Positions 1-9,239 of a stretch of 64,000 nucleotides of DNA are shown piece by piece (position 1 is the stretch's first letter; each line of letters opens with the position of its first letter). Where the stretch lies: contig NZ_CP080521.1 of NCBI RefSeq assembly GCF_019468565.1, positions 5,394,001-5,458,000 of the forward strand, in the 5' to 3' direction. The DNA is from Pseudonocardia sp. DSM 110487. Lineage in GTDB: Bacteria > Actinomycetota > Actinomycetes > Mycobacteriales > Pseudonocardiaceae. Position numbers and translations under genes: made by a program. The notes below the pieces were generated by a model that had not been told where the DNA came from, did not search any database, and worked only from the letters and a program-made list of their open reading frames with translations.

Positions 1-108
1 CTTGACCTGGGAGGGGCGGCCCCGCACACTGCGCGGCGCCGTCAGGAGGCAGGGCCCGGATCGGCCTGCGCGGCGGCGCCAGGAGGCCTCGTAGGCGGCG
101 ACGCCGCA

Positions 109-1785
109 CTAACCGGCCGGCAGGTCGAGCGCGGCGACCGCGTCCACGACGCCGTTGCCGTAGTAGCCGTTGAAGCTCGCCGAGCCCTCGCACGGCGCCG
201 TCGGCAGCGCGGTGACCGGGCACGCGGTCTCGTGCGCCGAGCCCGTGAGCGCGCGCTCCACGGCGGCGGGATCCATGGTGAGCCCGCCCGGGTGCGCCGG
301 GTCGGGCAGACCGAACTTGCTCACCACCAGCGCGGCCACGCCGGTGACGTGGGGCGCGGCCATGGAGGTGCCCTGCAGGTAGGCGTAGTAGCCGCACGGG
401 GCGTTCGGGTCGGCGCCGCAGACCTTCTGCACCCCGCCGCCGCTGCCCTTCGGGGTGATCTCGCCCGCGGCGTCGACGTCGCCGTCCTGTTGCAGGATGC
501 TCTTCGGGTACGTCGAGAGGATCAGGTCCTCGTTCCCTCCGAGGCCGCTGTTGCCGCCCGGCGCGGCCAGTGAGATCTGCTCGACGCCGTAGTTCGAGTA
601 GTCCGCCTTCTCCCCCCTCGGCCCGACGGCGGACACCCCGATCACGTGCGGACCCTCCACCGGCAGGTTGCTGCACGTCGCGTTGTCGATCGGGCGCGCG
701 TACTCCGAGCCGGGCGGGTAGTTGGGGCTGCTCGTGTCCTGGCGCGGGCGGCCGAGGTCCTCGTTCTCGTTGCCGAGCGACCCGATCAGCGTGACGCCCT
801 TGGCGTGCGCGTATTCGAGGGCCCGGTTCATCGCCTCCACCGTGGTGCGCTGCTCGATCCGCGCCGCGGGAGGGTCGGACGGGTTGTCGATGCAGTTGTA
901 GCGCCACGGGTCCACGTAGAACGACATGTTGATCACGTCGAGGCCGATGTCGGCGCCGTAGGTCAGGGCGTCGATCACCGGCTGGAGGAAGAAAAGACCC
1001 GCATCCTGGCCCGCGCGGATGTTCACCAGCGTGACGTTCGGCGCCACACCGGACAGCCCGGCCCCGTTCGCGGCCGCCGCCACCGTGCCCGCGACGTGGG
1101 TGCCGTGGCCGCCGCCGTCGTAGTCGGGCGGGTCGACGCAGCCCTCGAACTCGCACGGGCCGTCCTGCTGCGCCCCGGTCGGGTCGGTGGGGATGTCGGT
1201 GACGAAGTTGCGCGAGAGCGCCCTGTCGAGGTTCGGCGCGATGTCGGGGTTGCTCCCGTCGACACCGGTGTCGAGGACGCCGACGAGCACCCGCCGGTCG
1301 CCCGCCTGCACGGCACGCACGGCGTCCGCCCGGATCATCGACAGGCCCCACAGCCGCGCGTCGAGCGGGTCGAGCCCGGTGGGTCCGGCCGCGGCCGGGT
1401 CCGCGCGCACGACGCCCCTGCGGGATGCCACCGACTGCGCCGTGCCCAGCACCTGGGCGCGCGTCGCGCCGAACACGCCGTCGACGGCCGACACCCGCTC
1501 GACGAACCCCTCGGGTGGTGCGTCGGCCACGAGCGCGTTGACCGCAGCGTTCTCCCGCAGCAGGTGCCCGCCACCGGCCTCGATCGCCGCGACCGCCCCG
1601 TCGCGGGCCGCCGGGCCGTCGAGCAGCACGGTGAAGGTGGCGTGGCCCGCCGGTACCGAGCCTGTGCGAGTGGCTTGTGGCGCCACCGATGCGGCCGGAA
1701 CCGGCCCCAGCGACGACGCGCCCGCGGTGGCGAGAACCGCGACGACGGCCGCGACAGCCCACCCGACTGCGCGAGGGCTCTTCAC
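109..1785 (-). CDS. Secreted subtilisin-like (S8) serine protease
   Basis: Extracellular endopeptidase of the S8 family, 558 aa. A hydrophobic signal segment lies near residues 8-28, followed by a propeptide-like region. The catalytic domain shows the triad Asp172 (GVLDTGVDG), His227 (GGHGTHVAG) and Ser474 (GTSMAAPHV). Several cysteines (CEFEGC, ACPVTALPTAPC) suggest disulfides, as expected outside the cell. The GTG at 1785 is chosen because GGGAGG sits just upstream; the frame stays open to an ATG at 1833, but that adds a charged stretch before the signal peptide. It is transcribed divergently from the DNA polymerase IV gene. The substrate is unknown. Confidence 0.9.
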   Translation of the reverse strand: MKSPRAVGWAVAAVVAVLATAGASSLGPVPAASVAPQATRTGSVPAGHATFTVLLDGPAARDGAVAAIEAGGGHLLRENAAVNALVADAPPEGFVERVSAVDGVFGATRAQVLGTAQSVASRRGVVRADPAAAGPTGLDPLDARLWGLSMIRADAVRAVQAGDRRVLVGVLDTGVDGSNPDIAPNLDRALSRNFVTDIPTDPTGAQQDGPCEFEGCVDPPDYDGGGHGTHVAGTVAAAANGAGLSGVAPNVTLVNIRAGQDAGLFFLQPVIDALTYGADIGLDVINMSFYVDPWRYNCIDNPSDPPAARIEQRTTVEAMNRALEYAHAKGVTLIGSLGNENEDLGRPRQDTSSPNYPPGSEYARPIDNATCSNLPVEGPHVIGVSAVGPRGEKADYSNYGVEQISLAAPGGNSGLGGNEDLILSTYPKSILQQDGDVDAAGEITPKGSGGGVQKVCGADPNAPCGYYAYLQGTSMAAPHVTGVAALVVSKFGLPDPAHPGGLTMDPAAVERALTGSAHETACPVTALPTAPCEGSASFNGYYGNGVVDAVAALDLPAG

Positions 1786-1878
1786 GCGACCTCCCGGTTC
1801 CCCGTGCCCCTGGATCCGGGCTCGGTCGATCACCTTAGGACATCTGGCGTATGCAGAAGGTCACGGCACACTGATGGG

Positions 1879-2916
1879 GTGGCCTACTGGGTGCTGCACG
1901 TCGACCTGGACCAGTTCCTGGCCGCGGTCGAGGTGCTGCGCCACCCGGAGCTGGCCGGACGACCGGTCGTCGTGGGCGGGAAGGGCGATCCGACGCAGCG
2001 AGCGGTCGTCGCCACCGCGTCCTACGAGGCGCGCGAGTTCGGGGTGCGCTCCGGGATGCCGCTGCGCACGGCGGCGAAGCGCTGCCCCGACGCGGTGTTC
2101 CTGCCGGCCGACAACGCGCACTACGAGGAGATCTCCGAGGAGGTCATGGCGACGCTGCGGGACCGGCCCGGCGTCGTCGTCGAGGTGATGGGCTGGGACG
2201 AGGCGTTCGTCGGCGCCGAGACCGGCGACCCGGAGTCACTCGCCGCCGCGATCCGGGCCGACGTCCTCGAACGCGCCCGGCTGCACTGTTCCGTCGGCAT
2301 CGGCGACAACATGCTGCGTGCCAAGCTCGCCACCCAGTTCGCAAAGCCCGGCGCCGGCGACGGCGTGTACCGCCTCACCGTGGCCAACTGGGCCGAGGTG
2401 ATGTTCGACCGTCCCACCCAGGCGCTGTGGGGCATCGGCACGAAGACCGCGCGCAAGCTCGCCGAGCGAGGCATCACCACCGTCCGGGAGCTGGCCGCAG
2501 CCGACCCGGCCGCGCTGGCCGCCGAGCTCGGTCCCGCGCTGGGGCCCTGGTACGTGCAGCTGGGCCGCGGCATCGGCCGCGTGGTCGTGGAGGGCACGCC
2601 GTGGGTGCCGAGGTCGCGCAGCCACGAGACGACGTTCCAGGAGAACATCACCGACTGGGCGGACGTCCGCACCGAGGTCGCCGCGCTCGCCCGCCGGGTG
2701 GCCGCCGAGATCGAGGGCGCGGGCCGTCCGGCGGCGCGCGTGGCGGTGAAGGTCCGGTTCGCGCCGTTCTCGACCTACACGCGCAGCGCCACGCTCGACG
2801 CACCCACCACCGACGCCGACCGGTTCGCCGAGGCCGCCCTCGACGTGCTCGAACTGTTCGGCTCCCGGCGCCCCGTTCGCCTGCTCGGCGTGAGAGCGGA
2901 ATTTCCTCCGGTGTGA
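1879..2916 (+). CDS. dinB: DNA polymerase IV (Y-family, DinB)
   Basis: Error-prone translesion polymerase of 345 aa. The first catalytic carboxylate is in HVDLDQFLAAVE at the N-terminus; the steric-gate and fingers region follows (SYEAREFGVRSGMPL). The second acidic pair is in VMGWDEAFVG. A helix-hairpin-helix region (GIGTKTARKLAERGI) and a little-finger domain come next. The start is GTG 1879; the reading frame is open far upstream, but that part is antisense to the protease gene. Most actinobacterial DinB proteins are 350-450 aa, so this is a compact form. It has no C-terminal beta-clamp-like extension that I can recognise. Confidence 0.9.
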   Translation: MAYWVLHVDLDQFLAAVEVLRHPELAGRPVVVGGKGDPTQRAVVATASYEAREFGVRSGMPLRTAAKRCPDAVFLPADNAHYEEISEEVMATLRDRPGVVVEVMGWDEAFVGAETGDPESLAAAIRADVLERARLHCSVGIGDNMLRAKLATQFAKPGAGDGVYRLTVANWAEVMFDRPTQALWGIGTKTARKLAERGITTVRELAAADPAALAAELGPALGPWYVQLGRGIGRVVVEGTPWVPRSRSHETTFQENITDWADVRTEVAALARRVAAEIEGAGRPAARVAVKVRFAPFSTYTRSATLDAPTTDADRFAEAALDVLELFGSRRPVRLLGVRAEFPPV

Positions 2917-2957
2917 ACTGAGAGTGAGCTCAGCCGAGTCCCTCCATCGTCGGACCC

Positions 2958-3728
2958 GTGGATCACAGTGCGGCGGTGGGGGCGGTGCGCAGGCATTTCG
3001 ACCGGCTGGGTGAGCACGGGGGGAGCCGACCCGACACCGACCCGAGCGGCCAGGTGAGCCGCGAGGTCCACCGCCGGTTCCTGCGCCGGTTCGTCCCTCG
3101 GGGTGCGCGCGTGCTGGAGCTCGAGGCGGGGGCCAACCGGTTCACCACCGAGCTCGCGGCGCGGGCCTGCCATGTCGTGGTCACCGATCCGTCGTCCGCG
3201 CGGCTGGCCGCCCACGAACGCAGGGTGCGCGGCACTCCCGCCGAGCGCAGCGTGCTGCGACGCGAGGTGCTCGACCCCGCGGACGTGAGCCGGTACGCCG
3301 CCGGGGAGTTCGACGTGGTGCTCGCCTACGGGTGCCCGCTGTCGGCCGCGTACGGCTGTGCGGCCGGGCTGCTGCGCGGGCTGCTGCGCGTCGTCGCGCC
3401 GGACGGCGTCGTCGTCGCGTCGGTGCTCTCGCTGCTCGGGGCGTGGCGCCACCACCCACCGGGCCTCGACGGGCAGGCCGACGGGGAGAGTTCCGTCCGC
3501 AGGTACAGGTGGTCGGACGTGGTCGCGCTCGTCGACGAGGCGGGAGGGGAGCTCGTCGACGGGAGCGCGAGCAACTGGGCGTCGGCCGGGGACCCCGACG
3601 CGCTCGCGCACCTCGCCGCCGACCGCGACCGCTGGCGCCGCTTCCTCGATCACGAAATCGCCGCGTGCGCCGAACCCGGGGCAAGGGACGGCGGCACCCA
3701 CATCCTGTTCGCGGCCCGCCCTGCTTGA
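2958..3728 (+). CDS. Class I SAM-dependent methyltransferase
   Basis: 256-aa protein with a Rossmann-type SAM fold. Motif I is degenerate (VLELEAGANRFTTELA, normally ExGxGxG), followed by the acidic end of strand 2 (VVVTDPSSARL) and a post-I region (FDVVLAYGCPLSAAYG). The ALAYG and GVVVASVLS strands resemble small-molecule methyltransferases. It starts with GTG 2958, 41 bp after dinB, and ends 17 bp before the peptidase gene. The substrate cannot be deduced. The loss of two motif-I glycines makes activity less certain. Confidence 0.7.
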   Translation: MDHSAAVGAVRRHFDRLGEHGGSRPDTDPSGQVSREVHRRFLRRFVPRGARVLELEAGANRFTTELAARACHVVVTDPSSARLAAHERRVRGTPAERSVLRREVLDPADVSRYAAGEFDVVLAYGCPLSAAYGCAAGLLRGLLRVVAPDGVVVASVLSLLGAWRHHPPGLDGQADGESSVRRYRWSDVVALVDEAGGELVDGSASNWASAGDPDALAHLAADRDRWRRFLDHEIAACAEPGARDGGTHILFAARPA

Positions 3729-3745
3729 TCACTAACGTGACTGGC

Positions 3746-4696
3746 GTGTACCCGCCCATCGAGCCGTACGACCACGGGGTGCTCGACGTGGGCGACGGCA
3801 ACCGCCTCTACTGGGAGGCCTGCGGCAACCCGGACGGCAAGCCGGCGCTCGTCGTGCACGGCGGCCCGGGCTCCGGGTGCACGCCCGGCCAGCGGCGGGC
3901 GTTCGACCCGAGCCGCTACCGGGTGGTGCTGTTCGACCAGCGCGGTTGCGGCCGCAGCTCGCCGCACGCGAGCGACCCCGCAACCGACATGAGCGTGAAC
4001 ACCACCGCGCACCTCATCGCCGACATGGAGCGGCTGCGCGAGCACCTCGGTATTGACCGGTGGCTTCTGCACGGCGGGTCGTGGGGTTCGACGCTGATCC
4101 TCGCGTACGCGCAGCGGTACCCCCACCGCGTCTCGGAGATCGTGATCGCGAGCGTCACCACCACGCGCCGGTCGGAGATCGACTGGCTCTACCGCGGTGT
4201 CGGGCGCTTCTACCCCGAAGCCTGGGAGCGCTTCCGCGTTGGCGTGCCGCCCGCCGACCGCGACGGCGACCTCGTGGCGGCGTACGCGCGCCTCGTGGCC
4301 CTCCCCGACGCCGCCGTACGGGAGCAGGCCACGCGGGAGTGGATCGCATGGGAGGACGCTGTCCTCTCCGCGGAGCCGAACGCCCGCCCCGGCGTCTACG
4401 GCAACCGCCCGCCGCTCGCGCAGCTGGCGTTCGTGCGCATCTGCACCCACTTCTTCTCCCACGGCGTCTGGCTGGAGGAAGGCGCGCTGCTGCGCGACGC
4501 AGGCCGGCTCGCCGGCATCCCCGGGTTCCTCGTACACGGTCGCCTCGACATCGGCGGTCCGCCCGGCACGGCATGGGAGCTCGCCCGCGCGTGGCCGGAC
4601 GCGGAGCTGGTGATCGTCGAGGACTCGGGCCACACGGGCAGCGACACGATGCGCGCGCACGTCACGGCCGCCCTCGACCGCTTCGCCGAGCGCTGA
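3746..4696 (+). CDS. pip: Proline iminopeptidase (alpha/beta hydrolase)
   Basis: Cytosolic S33 peptidase that removes N-terminal proline from peptides; 316 aa, the usual length. The oxyanion region HGGPGSGCTPGQRR and the line FDQRGCGRSSPH are diagnostic. The nucleophile elbow is GGSWGS. The acid lies in LVHGRLDIG and the His in EDSGHTGSD near the C-terminus. The opening YPPIEPYDHGVLDVGDG matches the conserved family N-terminus, so GTG 3746 is preferred over GTG 3737. No ribosome binding site is evident. It is convergent with cobK, with only 18 bp between the stops. Confidence 0.88.
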   Translation: MYPPIEPYDHGVLDVGDGNRLYWEACGNPDGKPALVVHGGPGSGCTPGQRRAFDPSRYRVVLFDQRGCGRSSPHASDPATDMSVNTTAHLIADMERLREHLGIDRWLLHGGSWGSTLILAYAQRYPHRVSEIVIASVTTTRRSEIDWLYRGVGRFYPEAWERFRVGVPPADRDGDLVAAYARLVALPDAAVREQATREWIAWEDAVLSAEPNARPGVYGNRPPLAQLAFVRICTHFFSHGVWLEEGALLRDAGRLAGIPGFLVHGRLDIGGPPGTAWELARAWPDAELVIVEDSGHTGSDTMRAHVTAALDRFAER

Positions 4697-4714
4697 CCCG
4701 AGCGCGCGGTGGGA

Positions 4715-5467
4715 TCACGGCCGCCCCGGGAGGGCCGCGGCCAGCCACGCCACCGCCTCCTCCACGCTCGCGACGACGGGTGCGTCCGGCGCGGGCGGGC
4801 GGGCGATCAGCACGACGGGGAGGCCGAGCTCCCGCGCGGCCACCAGCTTCGCCGCGGTCAGCTCGCCGCCGCTGTCCCGCGCGACGAGCACCTCGACGCG
4901 GTGCTCGCGCAGCAGCGCGCGCTCGGCGTCCGCGGTGAACGGGCCGCGCGCGACCACGAGGTGGTGCCGGGCCGGGAGCGGCGGGGGCGGCGGGTCGACG
5001 GCACGCAGCAGGCACCATGCGTCCAGCCGGGCGAACGCCGCCAGATCGCCGCTGCCGATCGCGAGGAACACCCGCGCGCCCAGCCGGGGCACCAGCGCGG
5101 CGGCGGCCGCAGCGGCCGGCACTCGGTGCCAGCGGTCCCCCGGCCCCTCGATCCAGCCGGGCCGTCGCAGCACGATCAGCGGCACGCCGACCGCCGCGGT
5201 GGCGGCCACCGCGTTGGCCGTCATGCGGGCGGCGAACGGGTGCGTGGCGTCGACGACCGCGTCCGTGCGGTGGCCCCGCAACCACGCCGCGAGGCCGGCG
5301 GCGCCCCCGAAACCGCCGATGCGGACGTCGCCGCAGGGCAGCCGGGGCACCGCGACCCGCCCCGCGAGCGACGACGTCACGGCGAACGCGGGGTCATGGT
5401 GCAGCGCGATCGCGAGGCGGCGCGCCTCGTGGGTGCCTCCGAGCACCAGCACGTGGTGCGGGGTCAC
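4715..5467 (-). CDS. cobK: Precorrin-6A reductase (CobK/CbiJ)
   Basis: NADPH-dependent reduction of the precorrin-6A macrocycle in the aerobic cobalamin pathway; 250 aa, normal for the family. The N-terminus HVLVLGGTHEARRLA is the nucleotide-binding signature. DATHPFAARMTANAV is the typical active-site segment, and LARDSGGELTAAKL lies near the C-terminus. The GTG start overlaps the cobF stop (GTGA), so the two are translationally coupled. No other cob genes occur in the window, so the rest of the pathway must be encoded elsewhere. Confidence 0.9.
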   Translation of the reverse strand: MTPHHVLVLGGTHEARRLAIALHHDPAFAVTSSLAGRVAVPRLPCGDVRIGGFGGAAGLAAWLRGHRTDAVVDATHPFAARMTANAVAATAAVGVPLIVLRRPGWIEGPGDRWHRVPAAAAAAALVPRLGARVFLAIGSGDLAAFARLDAWCLLRAVDPPPPPLPARHHLVVARGPFTADAERALLREHRVEVLVARDSGGELTAAKLVAARELGLPVVLIARPPAPDAPVVASVEEAVAWLAAALPGRP

Positions 5468-6231
5468 CGGCTCCGCCGCCGCAGCAGGTAGGTGTCCATG
5501 ATCCACCCCTTGCGGGCACGGAGCTCGCCGCGCAGCCGCACGATCTCCGCCTTCACGTCCCGGAGGCGGCCGTGCACGAGCGCCTCGTCGGGAGTGCCGA
5601 GGTAGGCCCCCCAGTAGATGTCCCACAGGTCGTCGGGCAGCGCGGCGAAGGCGTCCACCGCGTCCAGCATCACGACGACGTCGTCGACGCCCTGCGGCGG
5701 TCCCTCGTCGGCGAGCCTGCGCCCCGTCGTGACGATGACCGGCCGCCCGACCCGGTTCAGCGGGATCCGGTGCGCCGCGGCGAGCGCCTGCACGGCGCTG
5801 ATCCCCGGGATCGAGATCACCTCGAACGCGACGACGGCACGGGCGCGGATCCGCTCCAGGATTCGCAGCGTCCCGTCGTAGAGCGCCGGGTCGCCCCACA
5901 CCAGGAACGCGCCGCACTCGTCCTCGCCGAGCTCGTCGACGAGCATCCGCTCGTAGAGCTCCGCCCTGCGCTCCTGCCAGTCGGCCACCGCGCCCGCGTA
6001 CCGCCCGCTGGGCGCGCCGCGATCCCGCTCCGGATCGCGGGCGGTCACCACCCGGTGCGGCCGCGTGACGTGGCGGGCGACGAGCGTGGCGCGCAGCCCG
6101 GCCAGCTCGGCCTTCGCCTCCCCCTTGTCGATCGTGAAGAACACGTCGGCGCGGTTCATCGCGGCCACGGCCTGCAGCGTGAGGTGGTCGGGGTCCCCGG
6201 CCCCGATACCGATCACGTAGATCGTGCGCAT
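5464..6231 (-). CDS. cobF: Precorrin-6A synthase, deacetylating (CobF)
   Basis: SAM-dependent methylation at C1 of precorrin-5 with loss of acetate. The 255-aa protein opens with IYVIGIGAGDPDHLT, the signature of the corrin C-methyltransferase fold. It carries the CobF-specific DVFFTIDKGEAKAEL, and AFLVWGDPALYDGTL in the middle. First gene of the cobF-cobK pair, ending with GTGA overlap. CobF is the aerobic-pathway enzyme, so the host likely makes B12 by the oxygen-dependent route. Confidence 0.92.
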   Translation of the reverse strand: MRTIYVIGIGAGDPDHLTLQAVAAMNRADVFFTIDKGEAKAELAGLRATLVARHVTRPHRVVTARDPERDRGAPSGRYAGAVADWQERRAELYERMLVDELGEDECGAFLVWGDPALYDGTLRILERIRARAVVAFEVISIPGISAVQALAAAHRIPLNRVGRPVIVTTGRRLADEGPPQGVDDVVVMLDAVDAFAALPDDLWDIYWGAYLGTPDEALVHGRLRDVKAEIVRLRGELRARKGWIMDTYLLRRRSR

Positions 6232-6238
6232 TCCCGTC

Positions 6239-7285
6239 CTACCCCGCGTCCGGCGCGTCCGGTGGCGCGACGTCCGGCACGCGCAGCACCAGCGTGCTCG
6301 GCTCGACGCGGATGGAGAGTTCCTGCGCGTTGCCCACCGGGTCGCCGTCCACCTGGCACGGCTGGGGGTTCTCCGTGCGGATCACGATGGAGCGGGCCTG
6401 CCAGTGCTCGACGCGTGCGTGTCCCCGTGGGCGTTTCGTGATCACGCGCAGGGCCACCGCGATCCAGCCCGCGAGCGTGCCCGGCGCGAGGCTCACCACG
6501 TCGAGGACACCGTCGTCGATGTTCGCGCGCGGCATGAGGACGAGCCCGCCCAGCAGGGTGCCGCTGTTCCCGACGAGGACGGTGCGGGTGCGGCGGCGCA
6601 GCGGCGGGCCGTCGTCGAGGCTGAGGGTCACGCGGATGCGCCGCCCGCGCATGGCGCGCAGCCCGGAGATCACGTAGGCGAGCGGGCCGACCTTGACCTT
6701 CAGCGCCTCCGGCGTGCTCTCCATGATCGCGGCGTCGAACCCGGTGCCGGCCATCACCAGGAACACCCGTTCCTCGTCCGCGCCGTCGATCCGGATGCGT
6801 CCAACATCGATGGCGCGGTCGTCGCCGGTGAGCGCCACGCGGGTGGCGACCGCCACGTTGTCCGGCGTGCCGACGGTGCGGGCGAGCAGGTTGCCGGTGC
6901 CCACGGGCACCAGGCCCATCGCAACCCCGGTGCCGGCCAGCGCCTCCGCCACCGAGCGGACGGTACCGTCCCCGCCGCAGGCGAGGACGACGTCGGCACC
7001 CTTCTCGATCGCGAGCTTCGCCTGCCCGGTGCCGGGGTCCTCCACCGTGGTCTCCAGCCACAGCGGATCCGCCCAGCCGAGCCCGGTGCAGACCGACTCG
7101 ATCCGCTGCCGCGTGCCCGCTTCGATCTTCGTGGGGTTCACCACCACGGCGGCGAGCGGGCGATCCTCCGGCTCGGCGGTCAGCGAATCGGGGTCGACGG
7201 CGTGGCGGCGCCCGCGGACCACGACGACCGCGAGCAGCCCCAATACGGGCAGCACCGCGAGCGCGATGACCCACCACTCGTTCAC
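6239..7285 (-). CDS. Diacylglycerol kinase-family lipid kinase
   Basis: 348-aa YegS/DAGK-type kinase. A single N-terminal membrane helix (ALAVLPVLGLLAVVVV) and a basic stretch anchor it to the membrane. The DAGK catalytic domain starts at AAVVVNPTKIEAG and contains the nucleotide loop VLACGGDGTVRSVAEAL and the motif GLVPVGTGNLLAR. The C-terminal half resembles the beta-sandwich lobe of this family. The lipid substrate (diacylglycerol, sphingoid or polyprenol) cannot be told. It starts 7 bp upstream of cobF in the same direction, so it may share that transcript. Confidence 0.85.
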   Translation of the reverse strand: MNEWWVIALAVLPVLGLLAVVVVRGRRHAVDPDSLTAEPEDRPLAAVVVNPTKIEAGTRQRIESVCTGLGWADPLWLETTVEDPGTGQAKLAIEKGADVVLACGGDGTVRSVAEALAGTGVAMGLVPVGTGNLLARTVGTPDNVAVATRVALTGDDRAIDVGRIRIDGADEERVFLVMAGTGFDAAIMESTPEALKVKVGPLAYVISGLRAMRGRRIRVTLSLDDGPPLRRRTRTVLVGNSGTLLGGLVLMPRANIDDGVLDVVSLAPGTLAGWIAVALRVITKRPRGHARVEHWQARSIVIRTENPQPCQVDGDPVGNAQELSIRVEPSTLVLRVPDVAPPDAPDAG

Positions 7286-7395
7286 GGCGGAACCCTATGC
7301 GCCGCCGGGCTCCCCGACGCGCGGCGTACACCACACGCCTGGAAGGCGTACCCGAGCGCGCGACATGCGTGCACCCAGCCAGCGACTCAGCCGCA

Positions 7396-7467
7396 TCCAG
7401 ACCGCGACTCGCGGAGATAGGGGTCCCCATCTCCGCGAGTCGCGGTCTGGACGTACGCGAGTCGCGG
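7396..7467. repeat. Long perfect inverted repeat with GCGACTCGCGG core
   Basis: Arms at 7396-7418 and 7429-7451 are perfect 23-bp reverse complements around a 10-bp GC-rich loop. The core octamer recurs at 7457-7467 (GCGAGTCGCGG). The element lies between the stop of ald and the start of the lipid kinase gene, so it could terminate ald mRNA. Its arm length and the repeated core look more like a dispersed palindromic element. A related core occurs at 15677-15697. Confidence 0.8.
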
Positions 7468-7501
7468 TGGGAGTGCACGCGAGCCGCGCAGGGGATGCGG
7501 C

Positions 7502-8620
7502 TCAGGCCGCGATGAGCGTGTGCGGGTCGGCGTAGGGCAGGCCGAGGTCGTGGGCGACCTGCAGGTTGGTGAGTGCGCCGTCGTGCGTCGAGAGGCCTGC
7601 CGCGAGGGCGGGGTCGGCCGCGAGCGCGTCGGACCAGCCCAGGTTCGCCAGCCGCAGCACGTACGGGAGCGTGGCGTTGGTCAGCGCGTACGTGGACGTG
7701 TGCGGCACGGCGCCGGGCATGTTGGCCACGCAGTAGAACACCGAGCCGTGCACGGTGTAGATCGGGTCGGCGTGCGTGGTGGGCCGCGAGTCCTCGAAGC
7801 ACCCGCCCTGGTCGATCGCGATGTCCACGAGCACGGAGCCGCGCTTCATCCGCCGCACCAGGTCGTTGCTCACGAGCCGCGGGGCGCGGGCACCGGGCAC
7901 GAGGACGGCGCCGATCACGAGGTCGGCGTCCAGGCAGGCCTTCTCCAGCTCGTGGTTGTTGGAGGCGACGGTGCGCACCCGCCCCGCGTAGCGCTCGTCG
8001 ACCTGCCGCAGCTTGGCGATGTCGAGGTCGAGCACCGTGACGTCGGCGCCGAGCCCGACGGCCATGGCCACGGCGTTCTGGCCTGCCACCCCCGCGCCGA
8101 TCACCACGACGTTCGCCGGCCGCACGCCGGGCACCCCGCCCAGCAGCACTCCGCGCCCGCCGGCCGCACGCATGAGGGCGTTGGCGCCTGCCTGCGGCGC
8201 GAGCCGGCCCGCGACCTCGCTCATCGGCGCGAGCAGCGGCAGGCTGCCATCGGGCAGGCGCACTGTCTCGTAGGCGATGGCGGTGGTGCCGGCGTCGAGC
8301 AGGGCCTGCGTGCACGCCTTGGACGCCGCGAGGTGCAGGTAGGTGAACAGCACCTGGTCGCGTCGCAGCCGGTGGTACTCCTGCTCGATCGGCTCCTTGA
8401 CCTTGAGCAAGAGATCCGCGGCGGCCCACACCTCGTCGGCGGTCGCCACGATGCGGGCGCCTGCCGCCTCGAAGTCGGCGTCGCTGATCGAGCTGCCGAC
8501 GCCGGCACCGTGCTCGACGAGCACGTGGTGCCCGGCGCGCGTGAGCTCCTGCGCGCCCGCCGGGGTGAGCGCCACCCGGTACTCGTGGTTCTTGACCTCG
8601 CGGGGAACACCGATCCTCAT
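7502..8620 (-). CDS. ald: Alanine dehydrogenase
   Basis: NAD-dependent reversible oxidative deamination of L-alanine to pyruvate and ammonia; 372 aa. The opening MRIGVPREVKNHEYRVALTP is the family signature. Further marks are the substrate-binding region KVKEPI and the Rossmann loop VVIGAGVAGQNAVAMA. Another is DIAIDQGGCFEDSRPTTH. ATG 8620 is chosen because it matches the universal N-terminus; the frame runs upstream only as antisense of the regulator. It is divergent from an Lrp-family gene, the usual arrangement for AldR control. Confidence 0.95.
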   Translation of the reverse strand: MRIGVPREVKNHEYRVALTPAGAQELTRAGHHVLVEHGAGVGSSISDADFEAAGARIVATADEVWAAADLLLKVKEPIEQEYHRLRRDQVLFTYLHLAASKACTQALLDAGTTAIAYETVRLPDGSLPLLAPMSEVAGRLAPQAGANALMRAAGGRGVLLGGVPGVRPANVVVIGAGVAGQNAVAMAVGLGADVTVLDLDIAKLRQVDERYAGRVRTVASNNHELEKACLDADLVIGAVLVPGARAPRLVSNDLVRRMKRGSVLVDIAIDQGGCFEDSRPTTHADPIYTVHGSVFYCVANMPGAVPHTSTYALTNATLPYVLRLANLGWSDALAADPALAAGLSTHDGALTNLQVAHDLGLPYADPHTLIAA

Positions 8621-8629
8621 GGGCCGAGA

Positions 8630-8661
8630 ATGAAGATACTGCCGACTGCCGGCAACTTCAT
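8630..8661. promoter_or_regulatory. Putative Lrp/AldR operator between ald and its regulator
   Basis: In the 68-bp divergent gap, ATGAAG (8630-8635) and CTTCAT (8656-8661) form perfect 6-bp outer arms. TGCCG (8640-8644) and CGGCA (8650-8654) form inner arms. A third GAAGATT half-site follows at 8668. Nested half-sites fit the oligomeric binding of Lrp/AsnC proteins. The inference rests on position and symmetry only. Confidence 0.55.
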
Positions 8662-8688
8662 CGGGAGAAGATTCGGTAGATTGCCCAG

Positions 8689-9201
8689 ATGCCACTACCA
8701 CCTGCAGGTTCGCGACCAGAACGGGCGCTCCGGCCGCAGGAGGTTCGCCTCGACGCGACGGACCGGGCGATCCTGCGGGTCCTCGCCGACGACGCGCGCA
8801 TCTCCAACAAGGAGCTGGCCGACCGCGTCGGCATCGCCCAGTCCACCTGCCTCGCCCGCGTGCGCGCCCTGCGGGCGAACGGCGTGATCCGCGGCTTCCA
8901 CGCCGACATCGACCCGCGCGCCCTCGGCCACGACCTCGAGGCCATGATCGCCATCCGGCTCCAGCCGAATGCCCGCGGGAGCCTGACCGAGCACGTCGCG
9001 GCCCTGTCCCGGCGGCCCGAGGTACTCGACGTCTACTTCGTCGCGGGCGCCAACGACTTCCTGCTGCACGTCGCCACCGCCAGCACCGACGCACTGCGCG
9101 CGTTCGTGGCCGACCACCTCAACCGCGACCCCGGCATCGCGGGCACCGAGACCAACCTCATCTTCGAGCACACAAGGGCGGCCGGCCGGCGCGGAATCTG
9201 A
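8689..9201 (+). CDS. Lrp/AsnC-family regulator (AldR-like)
   Basis: 170-aa transcription factor with an N-terminal winged HTH (LDATDRAILRVLADDARISN through STCLARVRALRANGVI) and a C-terminal RAM/ligand domain (VYFVAGANDFLLHVA). The first about 18 residues are a Pro/Arg-rich extension, so an internal start is possible, although ATG 8689 is the only in-frame ATG before the HTH. It is divergent from ald and probably senses alanine or other amino acids to control ald. Confidence 0.88.
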   Translation: MPLPPAGSRPERALRPQEVRLDATDRAILRVLADDARISNKELADRVGIAQSTCLARVRALRANGVIRGFHADIDPRALGHDLEAMIAIRLQPNARGSLTEHVAALSRRPEVLDVYFVAGANDFLLHVATASTDALRAFVADHLNRDPGIAGTETNLIFEHTRAAGRRGI

Positions 9202-9239
9202 ACGGGAGATCGTCGGCCGTCCCCGTAGGATGTGAGCCC

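Noticed and set aside
1..108. Possible gene or RNA at the left edge
   Set aside because: GC-rich sequence with no convincing start, ribosome site or stem structure; nothing can be supported.
646..1878. Long upstream extension of the dinB reading frame
   Set aside because: It is antisense to the S8 protease and has low-complexity Arg/Val composition; the family N-terminus begins at 1879.
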